Positions 26,173-35,190 of a DNA stretch of 38,062 nucleotides are shown here, piece by piece. Within the stretch, counting starts at the first letter, position 1, and each line of letters opens with the position of its first letter. This stretch comes from Rhodospirillales bacterium (lineage in GTDB: Bacteria > Pseudomonadota > Alphaproteobacteria > Rhodospirillales > Casp-alpha2): NCBI GenBank assembly GCA_013203595.1, contig JABMNT010000274.1, forward strand, positions 1 through 38,062, read 5' to 3'. A program made the translations under genes and the position numbers. The notes beneath the pieces are model-generated. The model was not told where the DNA came from and made no database searches. It saw only the letters and a program-made list of their open reading frames with translations.

Positions 26173-26219
26173 GCCCGGAATATAGAATTTTCCCCTGCGC
26201 AAACAAGTGCCGATTTGCC

Positions 26220-26921
26220 CTAATAGGTACCCGGTGCCAGGGCATCCAGAGTTTGTGACTGATAATCGCGCCGATACAGCACCAGCAGGACAAAAAACGA
26301 GGCGGCAATGAACACTTCCGGCTGGATAAACCAGGTCAGGGTGGCGAGGCCGAAATAATAGGCGCGGAGCCCGCGGTTGAAGGTGCCGGACGCGCGGGTC
26401 AGCACGCGGGCTGTGCGCACCGGGTATTCAGCCCTGATCTTGTCGTCACAATCGCCTCTCCAGGGCGCCGCCCCGATCAGGATCAGCGCATAATTGAACT
26501 GGCGCAGGCACCAGGCAAATTTGAAAAACGCATAGACAAACACGCCGAGCAGGACAAAGACCTTCAGTTCCAGCAGTTCCTTCGAAGTATCGGCGGCAAA
26601 TGACAGTTCCGTGACCACCTTCATCAGGCGGTCAATATTACCGAGCATGGCGACAATGCCGGCCATAATCAGGATTGTGGTCGAGGCAAACAGGGTGCCA
26701 CTGCGGATATGGGCGACCACGATATTCACGTCCGGCATGCGGATTTCGCGAAACAGCATGCGCTGCATCCACTGGATGCGGTGATTGTGCATGACCCGCG
26801 CCACTTCCCGCTTGTCCCAGCTGAGCCGGTCAGCGACCAGGGTATAGGCTGACCAGCTGCCAACCATGCAGACGAAGGCGATCAGATCGATGGCGGGAAT
26901 GAAATCAAGCGGGTTAATCAT
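26220..26921 (-). CDS. DUF599 family membrane protein
   Basis: A 233-residue protein with about four to five hydrophobic segments (for example near residues 10-28, 75-95, 120-140 and 200-220). The motifs [32 protein letters not shown] and [16 protein letters not shown] are characteristic of the DUF599 family, which has no known biochemical role. It lies 17 bp upstream of the mnmA open frame on the same strand and may be cotranscribed. Confidence 0.88.
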   Translation of the reverse strand: MINPLDFIPAIDLIAFVCMVGSWSAYTLVADRLSWDKREVARVMHNHRIQWMQRMLFREIRMPDVNIVVAHIRSGTLFASTTILIMAGIVAMLGNIDRLMKVVTELSFAADTSKELLELKVFVLLGVFVYAFFKFAWCLRQFNYALILIGAAPWRGDCDDKIRAEYPVRTARVLTRASGTFNRGLRAYYFGLATLTWFIQPEVFIAASFFVLLVLYRRDYQSQTLDALAPGTY

Positions 26922-27052
26922 GCGAACTCCTGAATTGAGACACTGAAACCCAGCCTAGCCGATAATCAGCAAAAACGACATTCCGTTTTTGCATGGCGGC
27001 TACCCTCTTGCGGGCGTTGTTTGCCGCGCCGGCTTGTGCCTATAGTTCGGTT

Positions 27053-27436
27053 ATGGAAACTATCGAAGCCGTTGCCGTCAAACCGAGCCTGTCCAGAACC
27101 CTGTGGCGGGGCCTGCTGCGCTCCTGCCCGCAATGCGGAGGTGGGCGGACCCTGCATTCGTATCTGAAGGTGAAGCCGGCCTGTTCGGAATGTGGCGAAG
27201 CGCTTGGTCACATCCGCGCCGACGATTTCCCTCCCTATCTGACCATCATCATCGTCGGCCACATCATCGTTCCCCTGTTGCTGCTCAGCGAGCGAACCTT
27301 TTCACCGCCGACCTGGGTGCAGATGACCGTCTGGCCGCTGGCGTCGCTGGCTTTGCTGCTGATGGTCCTGCCAGTCTGCAAGGGCTTCTGCGTCAACCTG
27401 ATGTGGCACCTGGGGCTCAAGGGCGACGAACGCTAG
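27053..27436 (+). CDS. DUF983 family zinc-ribbon membrane protein
   Basis: A 127-residue protein from ATG 27053; the frame is open to 26993 but the extension is not conserved-looking. An N-terminal zinc ribbon (C25-x2-C28 and C44-x2-C47) is followed by two membrane helices, with the family block ADDFPPYLTIIIVGHIIVP and a basic C-terminus. In other alphaproteobacteria DUF983 genes often sit near cytochrome oxidase assembly or nucleotide hydrolase genes; function is unknown. A fossil of a related gene lies at 32019-32093. The 105 bases downstream hold nothing recognisable. Confidence 0.9.
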   Translation: METIEAVAVKPSLSRTLWRGLLRSCPQCGGGRTLHSYLKVKPACSECGEALGHIRADDFPPYLTIIIVGHIIVPLLLLSERTFSPPTWVQMTVWPLASLALLLMVLPVCKGFCVNLMWHLGLKGDER

Positions 27437-27541
27437 GGGTTGCCCACGAACTTGACGGCAAACTGCTCGAAACTGTAATTGCGGATATCAAAGCCGGTAC
27501 TCCAGGGCAGGGGGCAGGCAACAGGAAGAGCTGAACCTTTG

Positions 27542-28741
27542 CTAACGGGGCACGATGCGTGTGCCGTCGGTGATTTGGTCCGATGGAAAAAGAACCACAC
27601 GGTCGTTCACCTCAAGCCCGTCAATAACCTGTGCCTTGTCAGCATTTTGGGAACCCAGCTTGACCACCCGTTGTCGGGCGCGACCCTCCTTGTCTACATA
27701 CGTCACCCATTCTCCACCAACGCGAAAAACAGCGCCAACCGGAACTGCCAGTGCCTGGATGTCCTGCAGCACAATCGACACATCAACCCGATACCCGTGA
27801 CCAAGACGGGCCCACATGTCAGGCGTATCCACCAGATCCAGCAGGACATCAACGCGTTGCTCGTCAATTCCAAGAGCCGAAACCTTGGTGTACCCATAGG
27901 GCTCGACGCGGCGTACAACGGCCCGCAGTGGCTTGCCGCCCCAGCCATCGACAACGGCATGAAGTCCCGGCTTCACCAGTACCGCATCTTCCGACAGCAA
28001 ATCGACGACAATCTGCAAGTCCCTGGGGTTGCCAACCTCGATAATACCCGTACCGGCGGCAATTGTTTTCTCGTTTTCTTCAATGATCTGCAGGATTTCC
28101 CCATCAACAGGCGCCCTCAGAACCAGGCAATCGCAGGTGATTTCACCGGGATTGCTATCAAGCGGCGAGACCAGCCTGGCCTCCGCCATTTCCAGTTCAT
28201 GCATGCGTTGATCCAGTCTCGCCTGGGCGGTCAAAAGATCTGCTGCGGCAACCCGGTATGAGCGTTCTGCTTCATCCAGTTTTTGCTTTGCGATCGTCCC
28301 GCTTGCAAAAAGACTTCTGCTTCGCTGCACTTCACCGGTTGTAAATATCCATTCTGCATTGGCACGGTCCCACTCGGCCGTGGCCATCGCGTGACTTGAT
28401 TTCGCCGCTTCGACCGCGGCGCGGGCTTCCGTCTCCGTTCTGACATCCAAAAAGATTGGAGCAGAAGGCTCAATGCGTGCCAGTTCTGATTGTCCGGCAA
28501 CAACCGGGTCACCAACTTCCCCGCGAACTCTTAACAAGCGGCCCGCCAACGGCGCGGAAATGAGATAGACTTCACGGACCTCGGCTTTCCCTTCATCTGC
28601 AACCGTAATCCGAATTCTTTCTTCCTTTATGTCAGCCATATCCACCGCCACGGGCTGTGGGCGGAAGGCGAAAATAAGCGCTCCCACGACGACAACCGCA
28701 GCTCCGCCCCCGGTCACATATCGGAATGATTTTGAACTCAT
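27542..28741 (-). CDS. HlyD/MacA-type periplasmic adaptor subunit
   Basis: A 399-residue membrane-fusion protein: N-terminal membrane anchor (residues about 9-26), a barrel-sandwich half (LISAPLAGRLLRVRGEVGD), a long helical hairpin (about 100-200), the second biotinyl-lipoyl half (LRAPVDGEILQI) and a beta-barrel/membrane-proximal domain ending in DRVVLFPSDQITDGTRIV. It starts 3 bases after the permease stop, so it belongs to the same operon. It should link the FtsX-type permease to the periplasm or an outer-membrane channel; no TolC-like gene is nearby. Confidence 0.92.
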   Translation of the reverse strand: MSSKSFRYVTGGGAAVVVVGALIFAFRPQPVAVDMADIKEERIRITVADEGKAEVREVYLISAPLAGRLLRVRGEVGDPVVAGQSELARIEPSAPIFLDVRTETEARAAVEAAKSSHAMATAEWDRANAEWIFTTGEVQRSRSLFASGTIAKQKLDEAERSYRVAAADLLTAQARLDQRMHELEMAEARLVSPLDSNPGEITCDCLVLRAPVDGEILQIIEENEKTIAAGTGIIEVGNPRDLQIVVDLLSEDAVLVKPGLHAVVDGWGGKPLRAVVRRVEPYGYTKVSALGIDEQRVDVLLDLVDTPDMWARLGHGYRVDVSIVLQDIQALAVPVGAVFRVGGEWVTYVDKEGRARQRVVKLGSQNADKAQVIDGLEVNDRVVLFPSDQITDGTRIVPR

Positions 28742-28744
28742 TTT

Positions 28745-31120
28745 CTACTCCCGTGTTTTCAGAACTTCAATAAGGTCGAGTTGATCAAGACGGCGGCGAA
28801 CGATCAACGCGCACAGGCTTACGGTCAGAACAACACCGATAGCCGCAATGCCGGCCGTCGCGTCCTTGATCAGCAGCGGCACGCGGAACAACTCGGTGGA
28901 GAATTGCTCGGCAATATAGCCTGAAAGCAAAATACCGCAGATAATCCCCACCGGCAGGGCGACGAGGACCAAAACACCAGATTCACCCAGCAGGATATAG
29001 GAGACTTCGGCACGGCTGAACCCGAGCACCCGCAGTGTCGCCAGCTCACGACCGCGTTCAGAAAGCGCAATGCGCAGGGTATTGTAAATCACGCCAAACG
29101 CGAGCAAACATGAAAAAATGGTGTAGAAGCCGATAAACACCATTATGTTTTTCTCGACTGTGTCGCGAAACATTTGCACGCCCGCTTTCCGAAAACTGAC
29201 GGCGCTCAGGCGTGGGGTTTCTTTAAGTGCCGCAAGGAACAAATGGCGGCGCGTTGCGTCGATCCGAACATGAACCGTATTCATTTGGCGACTCTCGCGC
29301 ATCACCCGACTTAGCGCATCAAGGTGCATATAGATCGGTGTATCGATGTAAGTTTCAATAATATCAACGACGCGTATCTCCCCCGTCGGACGGCGTCCCT
29401 CGAGGATTTCGAGCTTCACGGCGTCGCCGTATGAAACACCCAGGACGTCAGCCAGTGTCGACGAGATAACGACGCCTTCGCGCGGGATGGCAATGGCTCC
29501 ACGCGAAACATCGTGAACCGGGACCAGTGTAGCTTCGCCGGTCACGCCGACAATGGCCTGCCGGCGGACGACATGGGCATGACCTATGCGGGCAGCCACG
29601 ATGCGCTGCCCCTCGACTGACATGACGCCGGGCAACGCCGAGATATCGTGCAGCACCCGTGCCGGAGCCGCAGCGAACAATGAAATGGTGGCATCCTGAT
29701 GATGTGAGCGAAAGAAAAAATCATCGACCATTTCATTAATCGCGTCATCCCATTGCAGGGCCAGCAGAAGAACAGAAAGCGAAAGTGCAATACCGAACAT
29801 GGACAGGGCGGCGCTTACCGGCCAACGAGCCAGTCGACGAAAAATCATACGAGTCGGGGCATCGACAGCATTCGCCATTTTTGTTTTTGAAAACCAGGAA
29901 CGATGGTAGGTCGGTGGCGCAGGCGGTCGCATGGCTTCAGCGGGGGGCAGTATGACGGCGGCACGCACGGCCGTCATGCTGCCCAGCAATGTAGCTGCAA
30001 CACTGACAAGCGCTGCAATAGCGAAGCTTTGCGGGCTTGGCCGATAAATCAGAAACGGAAACTGAAAGTTCTCGCCATACATCTGGAGCATAAACTGCCC
30101 CAACCAGCTCCCTAACCCGAAACCGGCAGCGATGCCCAAAACAGCAATAGCGAGGACCATCTTGACGTAGTGCCAGGCGATTGATGCATTGCTATACCCA
30201 AATGCTTTAAAAAGACCAATCTCCTCGCGTTCGGTCGCGATCAGCCGGGTCATGATCATATTTGTCAAAAAGGCCGCGACGGCCATGAAAATAGCCGGAA
30301 GAACAACTGCCATGGTCGCAGCCTGATCGATCTCGTTCTGCACAAAACGATTGGATATTTGACGGTCACGGGCGAACGCGCCGACAGTCCCGTATCTCTC
30401 GAGAAGTGCATCCAGTTTATCAATAACCGGCTCGGCATCGGTGCCGCGTGTTAGCGAAATCGATACGTCGTTAAAGGCCTCTTCCATGTCGAAGGCTCCG
30501 GCCAACGCATCCCGGTTCATCCAGATGACGCCGAACCGCTGGTCATCAGGCATAATCCCGCCAGGAGCGATGACATAGATGAACTCCGGGGCCAAAGCGA
30601 CGCCAACAATAAAAACCGGGCGTTGCCGGCCATTAAGCAGCACCAATATACGATCGCCAATTTCAAGCTGGTGCGCGACCGCAAAACGCTCGCCGATAAC
30701 GGCTTCGTCAACGCGCTCCCGCTTGGGCCTGCGGCCTTTCCGCAAGGCGATATTATTGAGCGAGGCAACGCCACTTGACGGCAGAGAAACAACACGCGCT
30801 GTTGCCGGTTCGGCAAAGTGGGAAATGTCGACGGTGACGATATGGACGATCCGCGATTCGGCCCGTTTGACCCCGGGAATACGCGAAATCTTTTCCATCA
30901 ACCGCTCGGGTGCACGTTTTACCGAGGCGAAGACATCAGCAAATCCGTACCGCTCATAGTAGGCATTCGTGGTTTCCCGCAACGCCTCCCCGGATGTCAA
31001 CGCCATGATCAGCAGAGCAACCCCGGATGCGATCACCAGAGCGATGGCCAGGACCTGCATCTTCAGCCGCCACAGATCACGCAGCAGCTTCCGGCCCAGC
31101 GGCGATACCTTGATCACCAT
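28745..31120 (-). CDS. ABC transporter permease with two FtsX domains
   Basis: A 791-residue inner-membrane protein. An N-terminal helix ([20 protein letters not shown]) is followed by a large periplasmic domain and then a three-helix FtsX block (about 275-400). A second such arrangement follows from about residue 435 ([19 protein letters not shown]), closing with an FtsX block near the C-terminus. This duplicated layout is that of MacB/LolE-like and DevC-like type VII permeases that extrude substrates by mechanotransmission. It overlaps the ATPase gene by 7 bases. The substrate (antibiotic, lipid or peptide) cannot be told. Confidence 0.9.
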   Translation of the reverse strand: MVIKVSPLGRKLLRDLWRLKMQVLAIALVIASGVALLIMALTSGEALRETTNAYYERYGFADVFASVKRAPERLMEKISRIPGVKRAESRIVHIVTVDISHFAEPATARVVSLPSSGVASLNNIALRKGRRPKRERVDEAVIGERFAVAHQLEIGDRILVLLNGRQRPVFIVGVALAPEFIYVIAPGGIMPDDQRFGVIWMNRDALAGAFDMEEAFNDVSISLTRGTDAEPVIDKLDALLERYGTVGAFARDRQISNRFVQNEIDQAATMAVVLPAIFMAVAAFLTNMIMTRLIATEREEIGLFKAFGYSNASIAWHYVKMVLAIAVLGIAAGFGLGSWLGQFMLQMYGENFQFPFLIYRPSPQSFAIAALVSVAATLLGSMTAVRAAVILPPAEAMRPPAPPTYHRSWFSKTKMANAVDAPTRMIFRRLARWPVSAALSMFGIALSLSVLLLALQWDDAINEMVDDFFFRSHHQDATISLFAAAPARVLHDISALPGVMSVEGQRIVAARIGHAHVVRRQAIVGVTGEATLVPVHDVSRGAIAIPREGVVISSTLADVLGVSYGDAVKLEILEGRRPTGEIRVVDIIETYIDTPIYMHLDALSRVMRESRQMNTVHVRIDATRRHLFLAALKETPRLSAVSFRKAGVQMFRDTVEKNIMVFIGFYTIFSCLLAFGVIYNTLRIALSERGRELATLRVLGFSRAEVSYILLGESGVLVLVALPVGIICGILLSGYIAEQFSTELFRVPLLIKDATAGIAAIGVVLTVSLCALIVRRRLDQLDLIEVLKTRE

Positions 31121-31869
31121 GACATTTCCCGGGCCGCTCGCTTGTGGTCGTTAATGACGGTTCTTGCGATGCGTCCGTCGGCGAAATGGAAGGTGCGGTC
31201 GGCCATGTCGGCGATAATCGCATTATGCGTGATAACGGCAGTGGTGGTGTGGAGTTCTTTGTTGACCCGTTCCAATGCTTCAAGAACCAACAGCCCGGTT
31301 TCGCTGTCGAGCGCACCGGTCGGTTCGTCACAGAGGAGAATATCCGGCCGTTTGGCAATGGCCCGCGCAATTGCCACACGCTGTTGCTCGCCACCTGAGA
31401 GTTGCGCCGGAAAATGGTCGAGCCGCGCTTCCAGCCCGACAAGGCCTAAAGCGTCCTCGGGCGAAAAGGGATCACGTGAAATCTCCGTGACCAGGGCAAC
31501 GTTTTCGCGGGCAGTCAGGCTTGGAATTAAATTGTAGAACTGAAAAACGAAGCCGACATGATCGCGCCGATACCCGGTCAACGCGGCCTCCGATGATCCA
31601 ATAATATCGGCGCCACGAAAGGTAACGGTACCCGCTGTCGGCACATCAAGCCCACCAAGGATGTTCAGGAGTGTCGACTTTCCACTGCCGGACGGCCCCA
31701 GCAATACCACCAGTTCACCCTCGTAAAGATCAAGATCGACGGCCCGCAGCGCATCAATTTTTATCTCGCCCATCACGTAGGTCTTGCTCAGTCCGCGCGC
31801 CGACAACGCGATCATGGATCGTGTTGCATCCGACCGCACAACGCTTTCTGGACTTGTCGGCAACGTCAA
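31114..31869 (-). CDS. ABC transporter ATP-binding protein (LolD/MacB type)
   Basis: An ATPase of the MacB/LolD group. Walker A is [10 protein letters not shown]-loop [16 protein letters not shown], signature [15 protein letters not shown], Walker [12 protein letters not shown] (the D-E-P-T-G-A-L-D form is typical of this group), and the switch histidine is in AVITHNAI. The frame starts at a TTG (31869, giving 251 residues), but ATG 31815 (M19, [13 protein letters not shown]) fits the family start; neither has a good Shine-Dalgarno. First gene of a three-gene ATPase-permease-adaptor operon. Confidence 0.92.
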   Translation of the reverse strand: MTLPTSPESVVRSDATRSMIALSARGLSKTYVMGEIKIDALRAVDLDLYEGELVVLLGPSGSGKSTLLNILGGLDVPTAGTVTFRGADIIGSSEAALTGYRRDHVGFVFQFYNLIPSLTARENVALVTEISRDPFSPEDALGLVGLEARLDHFPAQLSGGEQQRVAIARAIAKRPDILLCDEPTGALDSETGLLVLEALERVNKELHTTTAVITHNAIIADMADRTFHFADGRIARTVINDHKRAAREMSW

Positions 31870-32018
31870 AACTCCCTGGCGTCTATGGCGTACTCCTGCA
31901 CGATGGTGACAGCATCAACCGTTAATTACTCATGGTTCTGCAGATTATGAGGAAACCATCAAAGCTGCGTTGATACAGGTCAAACACGGCCGGCGCGGAA
32001 TACACAATAGGTTTGCTT

Positions 32019-32093
32019 GTGCCATTGCTGCCGCTCAGCGAGAGAATCTATGCACCACCGACCCGGTTACAGATAACCGACTGCGACACCCTG
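32019..32093 (+). pseudogene. Fossil fragment of a DUF983 gene
   Basis: The frame reads VPLLPLSERIYAPPTRLQIT, against VPLLLLSERTFSPPTWVQMT in the intact DUF983 protein at 27053-27436. Thirteen of 22 aligned residues are identical without gaps, then an LA pair realigns after one inserted codon. There is no zinc ribbon, start or C-terminus nearby, so only this core survived. It could be a decayed duplicate or the remains of an incoming homologue. Confidence 0.7.
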
Positions 32094-32188
32094 GCAGCAA
32101 AATTGAAGGCGTGTCGATACCAGCCTGACCGGTGAAGACTGACAACAACTACGTATCACCTTGCCACAGGGGAATTAATTGCATCTGA

Positions 32189-32256
32189 TTGTCGCAAATC
32201 AAATCGCTGCGACGTTCTGCGACAAACCTATGTGTTTATGACAAAATTCTGCGACA
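32189..32256. repeat. Cluster of TGCGAC half-sites
   Basis: GTCGCA (reverse orientation, 32191-32196) is followed by TGCGAC at 32208, by TTCTGCGACA at 32215-32224, and by an identical TTCTGCGACA at 32247-32256. Copies at 32208 and 32218 are 10 bases apart and the two decamers are 32 bases apart, close to whole helical turns. This is compatible with a cooperative protein-binding site upstream of the small ORF at 32331. Confidence 0.4.
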
Positions 32257-32330
32257 TTCAGGGCGTAATCATTGTGTTGTATTTGAACGCTGACAAACAA
32301 AACCAGCCGGTTTCGAAAAGGAGACAGTCA

Positions 32331-32438
32331 ATGGCTTTCCGTATCCCCGGCCAAAACTTTGATCAAGCTGCCATGTCAGTTCAAATAGCGCATAAAGGCC
32401 GCCGTCGCCAACCGAGAGGAGAATTTAATTATGGATAG
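32331..32438 (+). CDS. Possible 35-residue protein coupled to the next gene
   Basis: ATG 32331 is preceded by a strong AAAAGGAG 7 bases upstream. The 35-codon frame (begins MAFRIPGQNF, ends RGEFNYG) stops at 32438, overlapping the start of the next gene (ATG 32431) by 8 bases. The second half is basic (HKGRRRQPRG). It resembles no family I know. The good ribosome-binding site and overlap suggest translational coupling or a leader peptide, but such a short frame could be chance. Confidence 0.45.
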   Translation: MAFRIPGQNFDQAAMSVQIAHKGRRRQPRGEFNYG

Positions 32439-32829
32439 CCAACGTAGCCGGCCCCGGTGGGCAATACCGATTGCCATTTTTGTTGGGATATTCGGTGCCT
32501 TGTCCCTGAAATCCGGTGGCGAAGTGCTGTTTATCGACGGTGCCGGACGGGCGGCGGCGGGTAACTATCTGCCGTCTGTTGTCTGGTTCAATTTTCTGGC
32601 GGGGTTCGCCTATATCGCGGGAGCTGTTGGATTGGCCCGATGGCGGCCCTGGGTCGCTCCCCTTGCCTTTACAATAGCAATTCTGACCTGTGTCGTATTC
32701 GTGGCCCTTGGCGCGCATATTTCGATGGGTGGAGCGTTTGAGGTGCGTACGGTGGGCGCCATGACCCTGAGGAGTCTGGTCTGGATCGGCGTCGCTGTCG
32801 CCGTTCGGCGGCGCTTCATGGTCGGCTAA
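32431..32829 (+). CDS. Small four-helix membrane protein of unknown function
   Basis: A 132-residue protein with four predicted membrane segments: about residues 11-27, 47-66, 72-94 and 107-124. GAGAGGAG stands before the ATG. The start lies inside the preceding small ORF. No family is recognised with certainty; layout and size recall DoxX-like or other small four-helix proteins, but the signatures are missing. The N-terminal tail and C-terminal RRRFMVG are basic, consistent with both ends in the cytoplasm. Confidence 0.72.
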   Translation: MDSQRSRPRWAIPIAIFVGIFGALSLKSGGEVLFIDGAGRAAAGNYLPSVVWFNFLAGFAYIAGAVGLARWRPWVAPLAFTIAILTCVVFVALGAHISMGGAFEVRTVGAMTLRSLVWIGVAVAVRRRFMVG

Positions 32830-32835
32830 CCGACC
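32820..32835 (+). terminator. Hairpin across the stop codon of the small membrane protein gene
   Basis: GGTCGG (32820-32825) and CCGACC (32830-32835) form a perfect 6-bp stem with loop CTAA that contains part of the TAA stop. It is followed by GGAAATTTC, not a true U-tract. Confidence 0.35.
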
Positions 32836-33037
32836 GGAAATTTCTGATCTGGTATCTTTGGCATCCGCTCCTGTCCGGCTTAACCTGACAGAGACGTCTG
32901 AACCCCATTAAACGTATCGATGGTTTTACCCTATCAATTATGGCCCAACCGAAATAACCTTCCGGCAGTGCCCAGCTCAAAACTGTGCGGCGGCGCTAAC
33001 AATCGGTATGCGGATGAGCTAAGGAACTGACAACACG

Positions 33038-33538
33038 ATGATATTTACGGCGATTGATTTTGAAACGGCTGATCATGGGCGCGACAGTGCCTGCGCTGTG
33101 GCGGCGGTCACCGTCGCGGACGATGAGATCATAGATCGTTACGTTCAGTTGATACGCCCACCGCGTGCCGATTTCTTTTTCACCCATATCCACGGGATTT
33201 CCTGGGAAGATGTGGAAACGTCCCCAACCTTTGCGGACATATGGCCCGCACTAAGTGAATTTTTGGCACCGAGCGATTTTCTGGTTGCCCACAATGCGGG
33301 CTTTGACCGGAGTGTGCTGAACAAGTGCTGCCAGACCTCTGATATAGCGATACCCGACAAACGCTTTGCCTGTACGGTCAAAGCAGCCCGTTCCGCCTGG
33401 CGGGATTTACCATCACACAAGCTGAACATCGTCTGTGATCATCTCAGCATACCGCTGCAGCACCATGACGCCCTGTCAGATGCCGAGGCCTGCGCCCGCA
33501 TTGCCATACAGGCGACCCAAATGGGTGTTATTCTTTAA
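33038..33538 (+). CDS. DEDDh-type 3'-5' exonuclease
   Basis: A 166-residue stand-alone exonuclease domain of the DnaQ/RNase T-like group. The four acidic residues and histidine of the DEDDh motif are visible: D7 and E9 in AIDFET, D90 in AHNAGFDRSVL, and H143 with D148 in HHDALSDA. The HIHGISWEDVE segment is typical of exonuclease-X/PolC-epsilon-like nucleases. Substrate (DNA repair or RNA) is not known. It is monocistronic and convergent with the suf operon. Confidence 0.92.
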   Translation: MIFTAIDFETADHGRDSACAVAAVTVADDEIIDRYVQLIRPPRADFFFTHIHGISWEDVETSPTFADIWPALSEFLAPSDFLVAHNAGFDRSVLNKCCQTSDIAIPDKRFACTVKAARSAWRDLPSHKLNIVCDHLSIPLQHHDALSDAEACARIAIQATQMGVIL

Positions 33539-33604
33539 TAACGGAGCGGGTGGCTGCAATGAGCCCGTGTTAATCGGAGTAATTCTGCCGGATACAAGCG
33601 CCGC

Positions 33605-33934
33605 TCACCCGATCAGGTTATGGGTTTCCCGGGGCAGGGTGACCACCAGCCCGTCGAGCGCGTCGCTCATTTCAATCTGGCAGCCGAGCCGGGAGGTGCG
33701 GGCGAGGCCGAAGGCCAGATCGAGCATGTCTTCCTCTTCTTCGGAAGCCTTGGGCAACTGGTCGAACCAAGCATCATCGACAATCACATGACAGGTCGAA
33801 CACGCCATACAGCCTTCGCAGGCCCCTTCGATATCAACCCCGTTGAGATGGGCGATTTCCATGACACTGAGGCCAGCGGACGCGACGCACTCCTTCTTTG
33901 ATCCGTCGGGATCAATGAATGTTATTTTAGGCAC
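33605..33934 (-). CDS. fdx: [2Fe-2S] ferredoxin, adrenodoxin/Isc type
   Basis: A 109-residue plant/vertebrate-fold ferredoxin. Cluster ligands are C39, C45 and C48 (C-x5-C-x2-C) plus C85 in SRLGCQI; C42 is an extra cysteine. The acidic helix EEEEDMLDLA is the usual partner-docking surface of the adrenodoxin group. It lies 18 bases after the A-type carrier gene, last in the suf operon, so it probably provides electrons for Fe-S assembly. Symbol by analogy with isc-linked fdx. Confidence 0.92.
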   Translation of the reverse strand: MPKITFIDPDGSKKECVASAGLSVMEIAHLNGVDIEGACEGCMACSTCHVIVDDAWFDQLPKASEEEEDMLDLAFGLARTSRLGCQIEMSDALDGLVVTLPRETHNLIG

Positions 33935-33952
33935 AACAAATCCTTTGATTGT

Positions 33953-34291
33953 TCAGACGGAAAAGCTCTCGCCGCAGCCGCAGACGTTTTTGGCATTGGG
34001 ATTGGAAAACACAAACTTGCTTTCCAGCTTGTCCTCCACGTAGTCCATTTCGCTGCCGATCAGAAACATGATGGCGGCGGCATCGACGAACACCTTGACG
34101 CCGTCGACCAGGACTTCTTCCTCCAGGCCTTTTTTCTGTTCTGCATATTCAAACACATAGGACAGGCCCGAGCAGCCGCGTGAGCTGACCGCAACGCGCA
34201 GTCCGGCAACGGGCTTTTCGCTGTTGGCCATCAGTTCCTTGATCCGTCCAACGGCCGAGTCAGTCAACGTAATCAGTTGGGGTGCAGCCAT
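33953..34291 (-). CDS. sufA: A-type Fe-S carrier (HesB/IscA family)
   Basis: A 112-residue carrier of Fe-S clusters to target apoproteins. The three cysteines are in their usual places: C40 in SSRGCSGLSY and C104 and C106 in VCGCGESF. It lies between sufT and the ferredoxin gene on the same strand, so it is called SufA by operon context; ErpA or IscA homologues look alike. Confidence 0.93.
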   Translation of the reverse strand: MAAPQLITLTDSAVGRIKELMANSEKPVAGLRVAVSSRGCSGLSYVFEYAEQKKGLEEEVLVDGVKVFVDAAAIMFLIGSEMDYVEDKLESKFVFSNPNAKNVCGCGESFSV

Positions 34292-34329
34292 GATAAAATC
34301 TCCGTCCTTTATTCGTTAGTTAGATAAGC

Positions 34330-34728
34330 CTAGTCCATGCCGAGCGCAAGCTTGGCATCTTCACTCATGAGCGCCGGGGTCCAGGCCGGCTCCCAGGTGA
34401 TGACAACCTCCACCTGGCCAATGCCTTCGACCTTGGCGACCGCGTCAGCCACCCAGCCCGGCAATTCGCCGGCCACCGGGCAACCCGGCGCGGTCAGCGA
34501 CATTTCGACAGCGACATCGCCCTTAGGCGAAATATCGTGTTTGTAGATCAGGCCAAGTTCATAGACATCAACCGGTATCTCCGGGTCATAAACGGTCTGC
34601 AGGGCGGCAATGACGTCGGCTTCGGAAGCGATTGCCACACCGTCGGCCAGCGGCTCGCCGGCCGTCGCCTTAAAGCCTTCTTCGACTTCCTCGCCGATAC
34701 TTCCGCCCATATATCCATAGGGGTCCAT
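34330..34728 (-). CDS. sufT: SUF system protein SufT (DUF59/MIP18 family)
   Basis: A 132-residue protein. After a short acidic N-terminus comes the DUF59 domain with VYDPEIPVDVYELGLIYKHD and the signature cysteine in MSLTAPGCPVAGELP, ending in TWEPAWTPALMSEDAKLALGM. SufT helps mature Fe-S proteins, notably under high demand. It starts 12 bases after the sufE stop and is followed by sufA. Confidence 0.94.
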   Translation of the reverse strand: MDPYGYMGGSIGEEVEEGFKATAGEPLADGVAIASEADVIAALQTVYDPEIPVDVYELGLIYKHDISPKGDVAVEMSLTAPGCPVAGELPGWVADAVAKVEGIGQVEVVITWEPAWTPALMSEDAKLALGMD

Positions 34729-34740
34729 TATACTTGCTCC

Positions 34741-35190
34741 TTACGCATTTGCGGATCGCAGCCCGGCGACGGTGCCGCCGCCAGCCGATCCCAGTTTTTT
34801 AAAAGTCTCGAGCATCGCCATCATTCCGACCTGGCGCTGGGTTGTCAGCGCGCCCAGATTAAGCCGGCGGACATGGTCCGTTCCGATTTTCTGCAGCTCA
34901 TCGCCGGTCAAACCGCTGAACGATCCGGTCATCATGGCAACCAGCCCCTTGACGATGATCGCATCGCTGAAACCCCTGAAGTAATGTTTGCCGTCTTTCA
35001 CTTCATCAATGATCCAGACCCGCGACATGCAGCCGTGCATCAGATGGTCGTCGGTGCGCCAGTCTTCGGGAAAGTCTTGGTCTTTCACCTTCTTGCCGAT
35101 ATCGATGATATACTCGAACCGCATATCCTCGTCATCAATCATCTCCAGCGCATCCGCATAATCTTCGTATTGGGCCGAAGGGATACTCAT
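34741..35190 (-). CDS. sufE: Cysteine desulfuration protein SufE
   Basis: A 149-residue sulfur acceptor that takes persulfide from SufS and passes it to SufBCD. The acceptor cysteine is C54 in HGCMSRVW, inside the typical DHLMHGCMS loop. The LTGDELQKIG region also fits the family. Its ATG overlaps the sufS stop by 4 bases (35187-35190), showing tight coupling of donor and acceptor. Confidence 0.95.
   Translation of the reverse strand: MSIPSAQYEDYADALEMIDDEDMRFEYIIDIGKKVKDQDFPEDWRTDDHLMHGCMSRVWIIDEVKDGKHYFRGFSDAIIVKGLVAMMTGSFSGLTGDELQKIGTDHVRRLNLGALTTQRQVGMMAMLETFKKLGSAGGGTVAGLRSANA

Larger units (their letters stand above)
31870..32330. other. AT-rich spacer with fossil and repeats
   Basis: The 461 bases between the ABC operon and the next plus-strand cistrons contain no intact recognisable gene. 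They hold a DUF983 gene fossil (32019-32093) and a set of TGCGAC repeats (32189-32256), entered separately. Promoters for both flanking, divergent operons must lie here, but no convincing -35/-10 pair was found. Confidence 0.5.

Noticed and set aside
27437-27541. Possible coding remnant downstream of the DUF983 gene (HELDGKLLETVIADIKAG in one frame)
   Set aside because: It looks protein-like, but I could match it to no family, and it has no start or length to support a gene.
32232-32330. Upstream extension of the 35-residue ORF to an earlier ATG
   Set aside because: It runs through the TGCGAC repeat region and lacks a ribosome-binding site, whereas ATG 32331 has a strong one.
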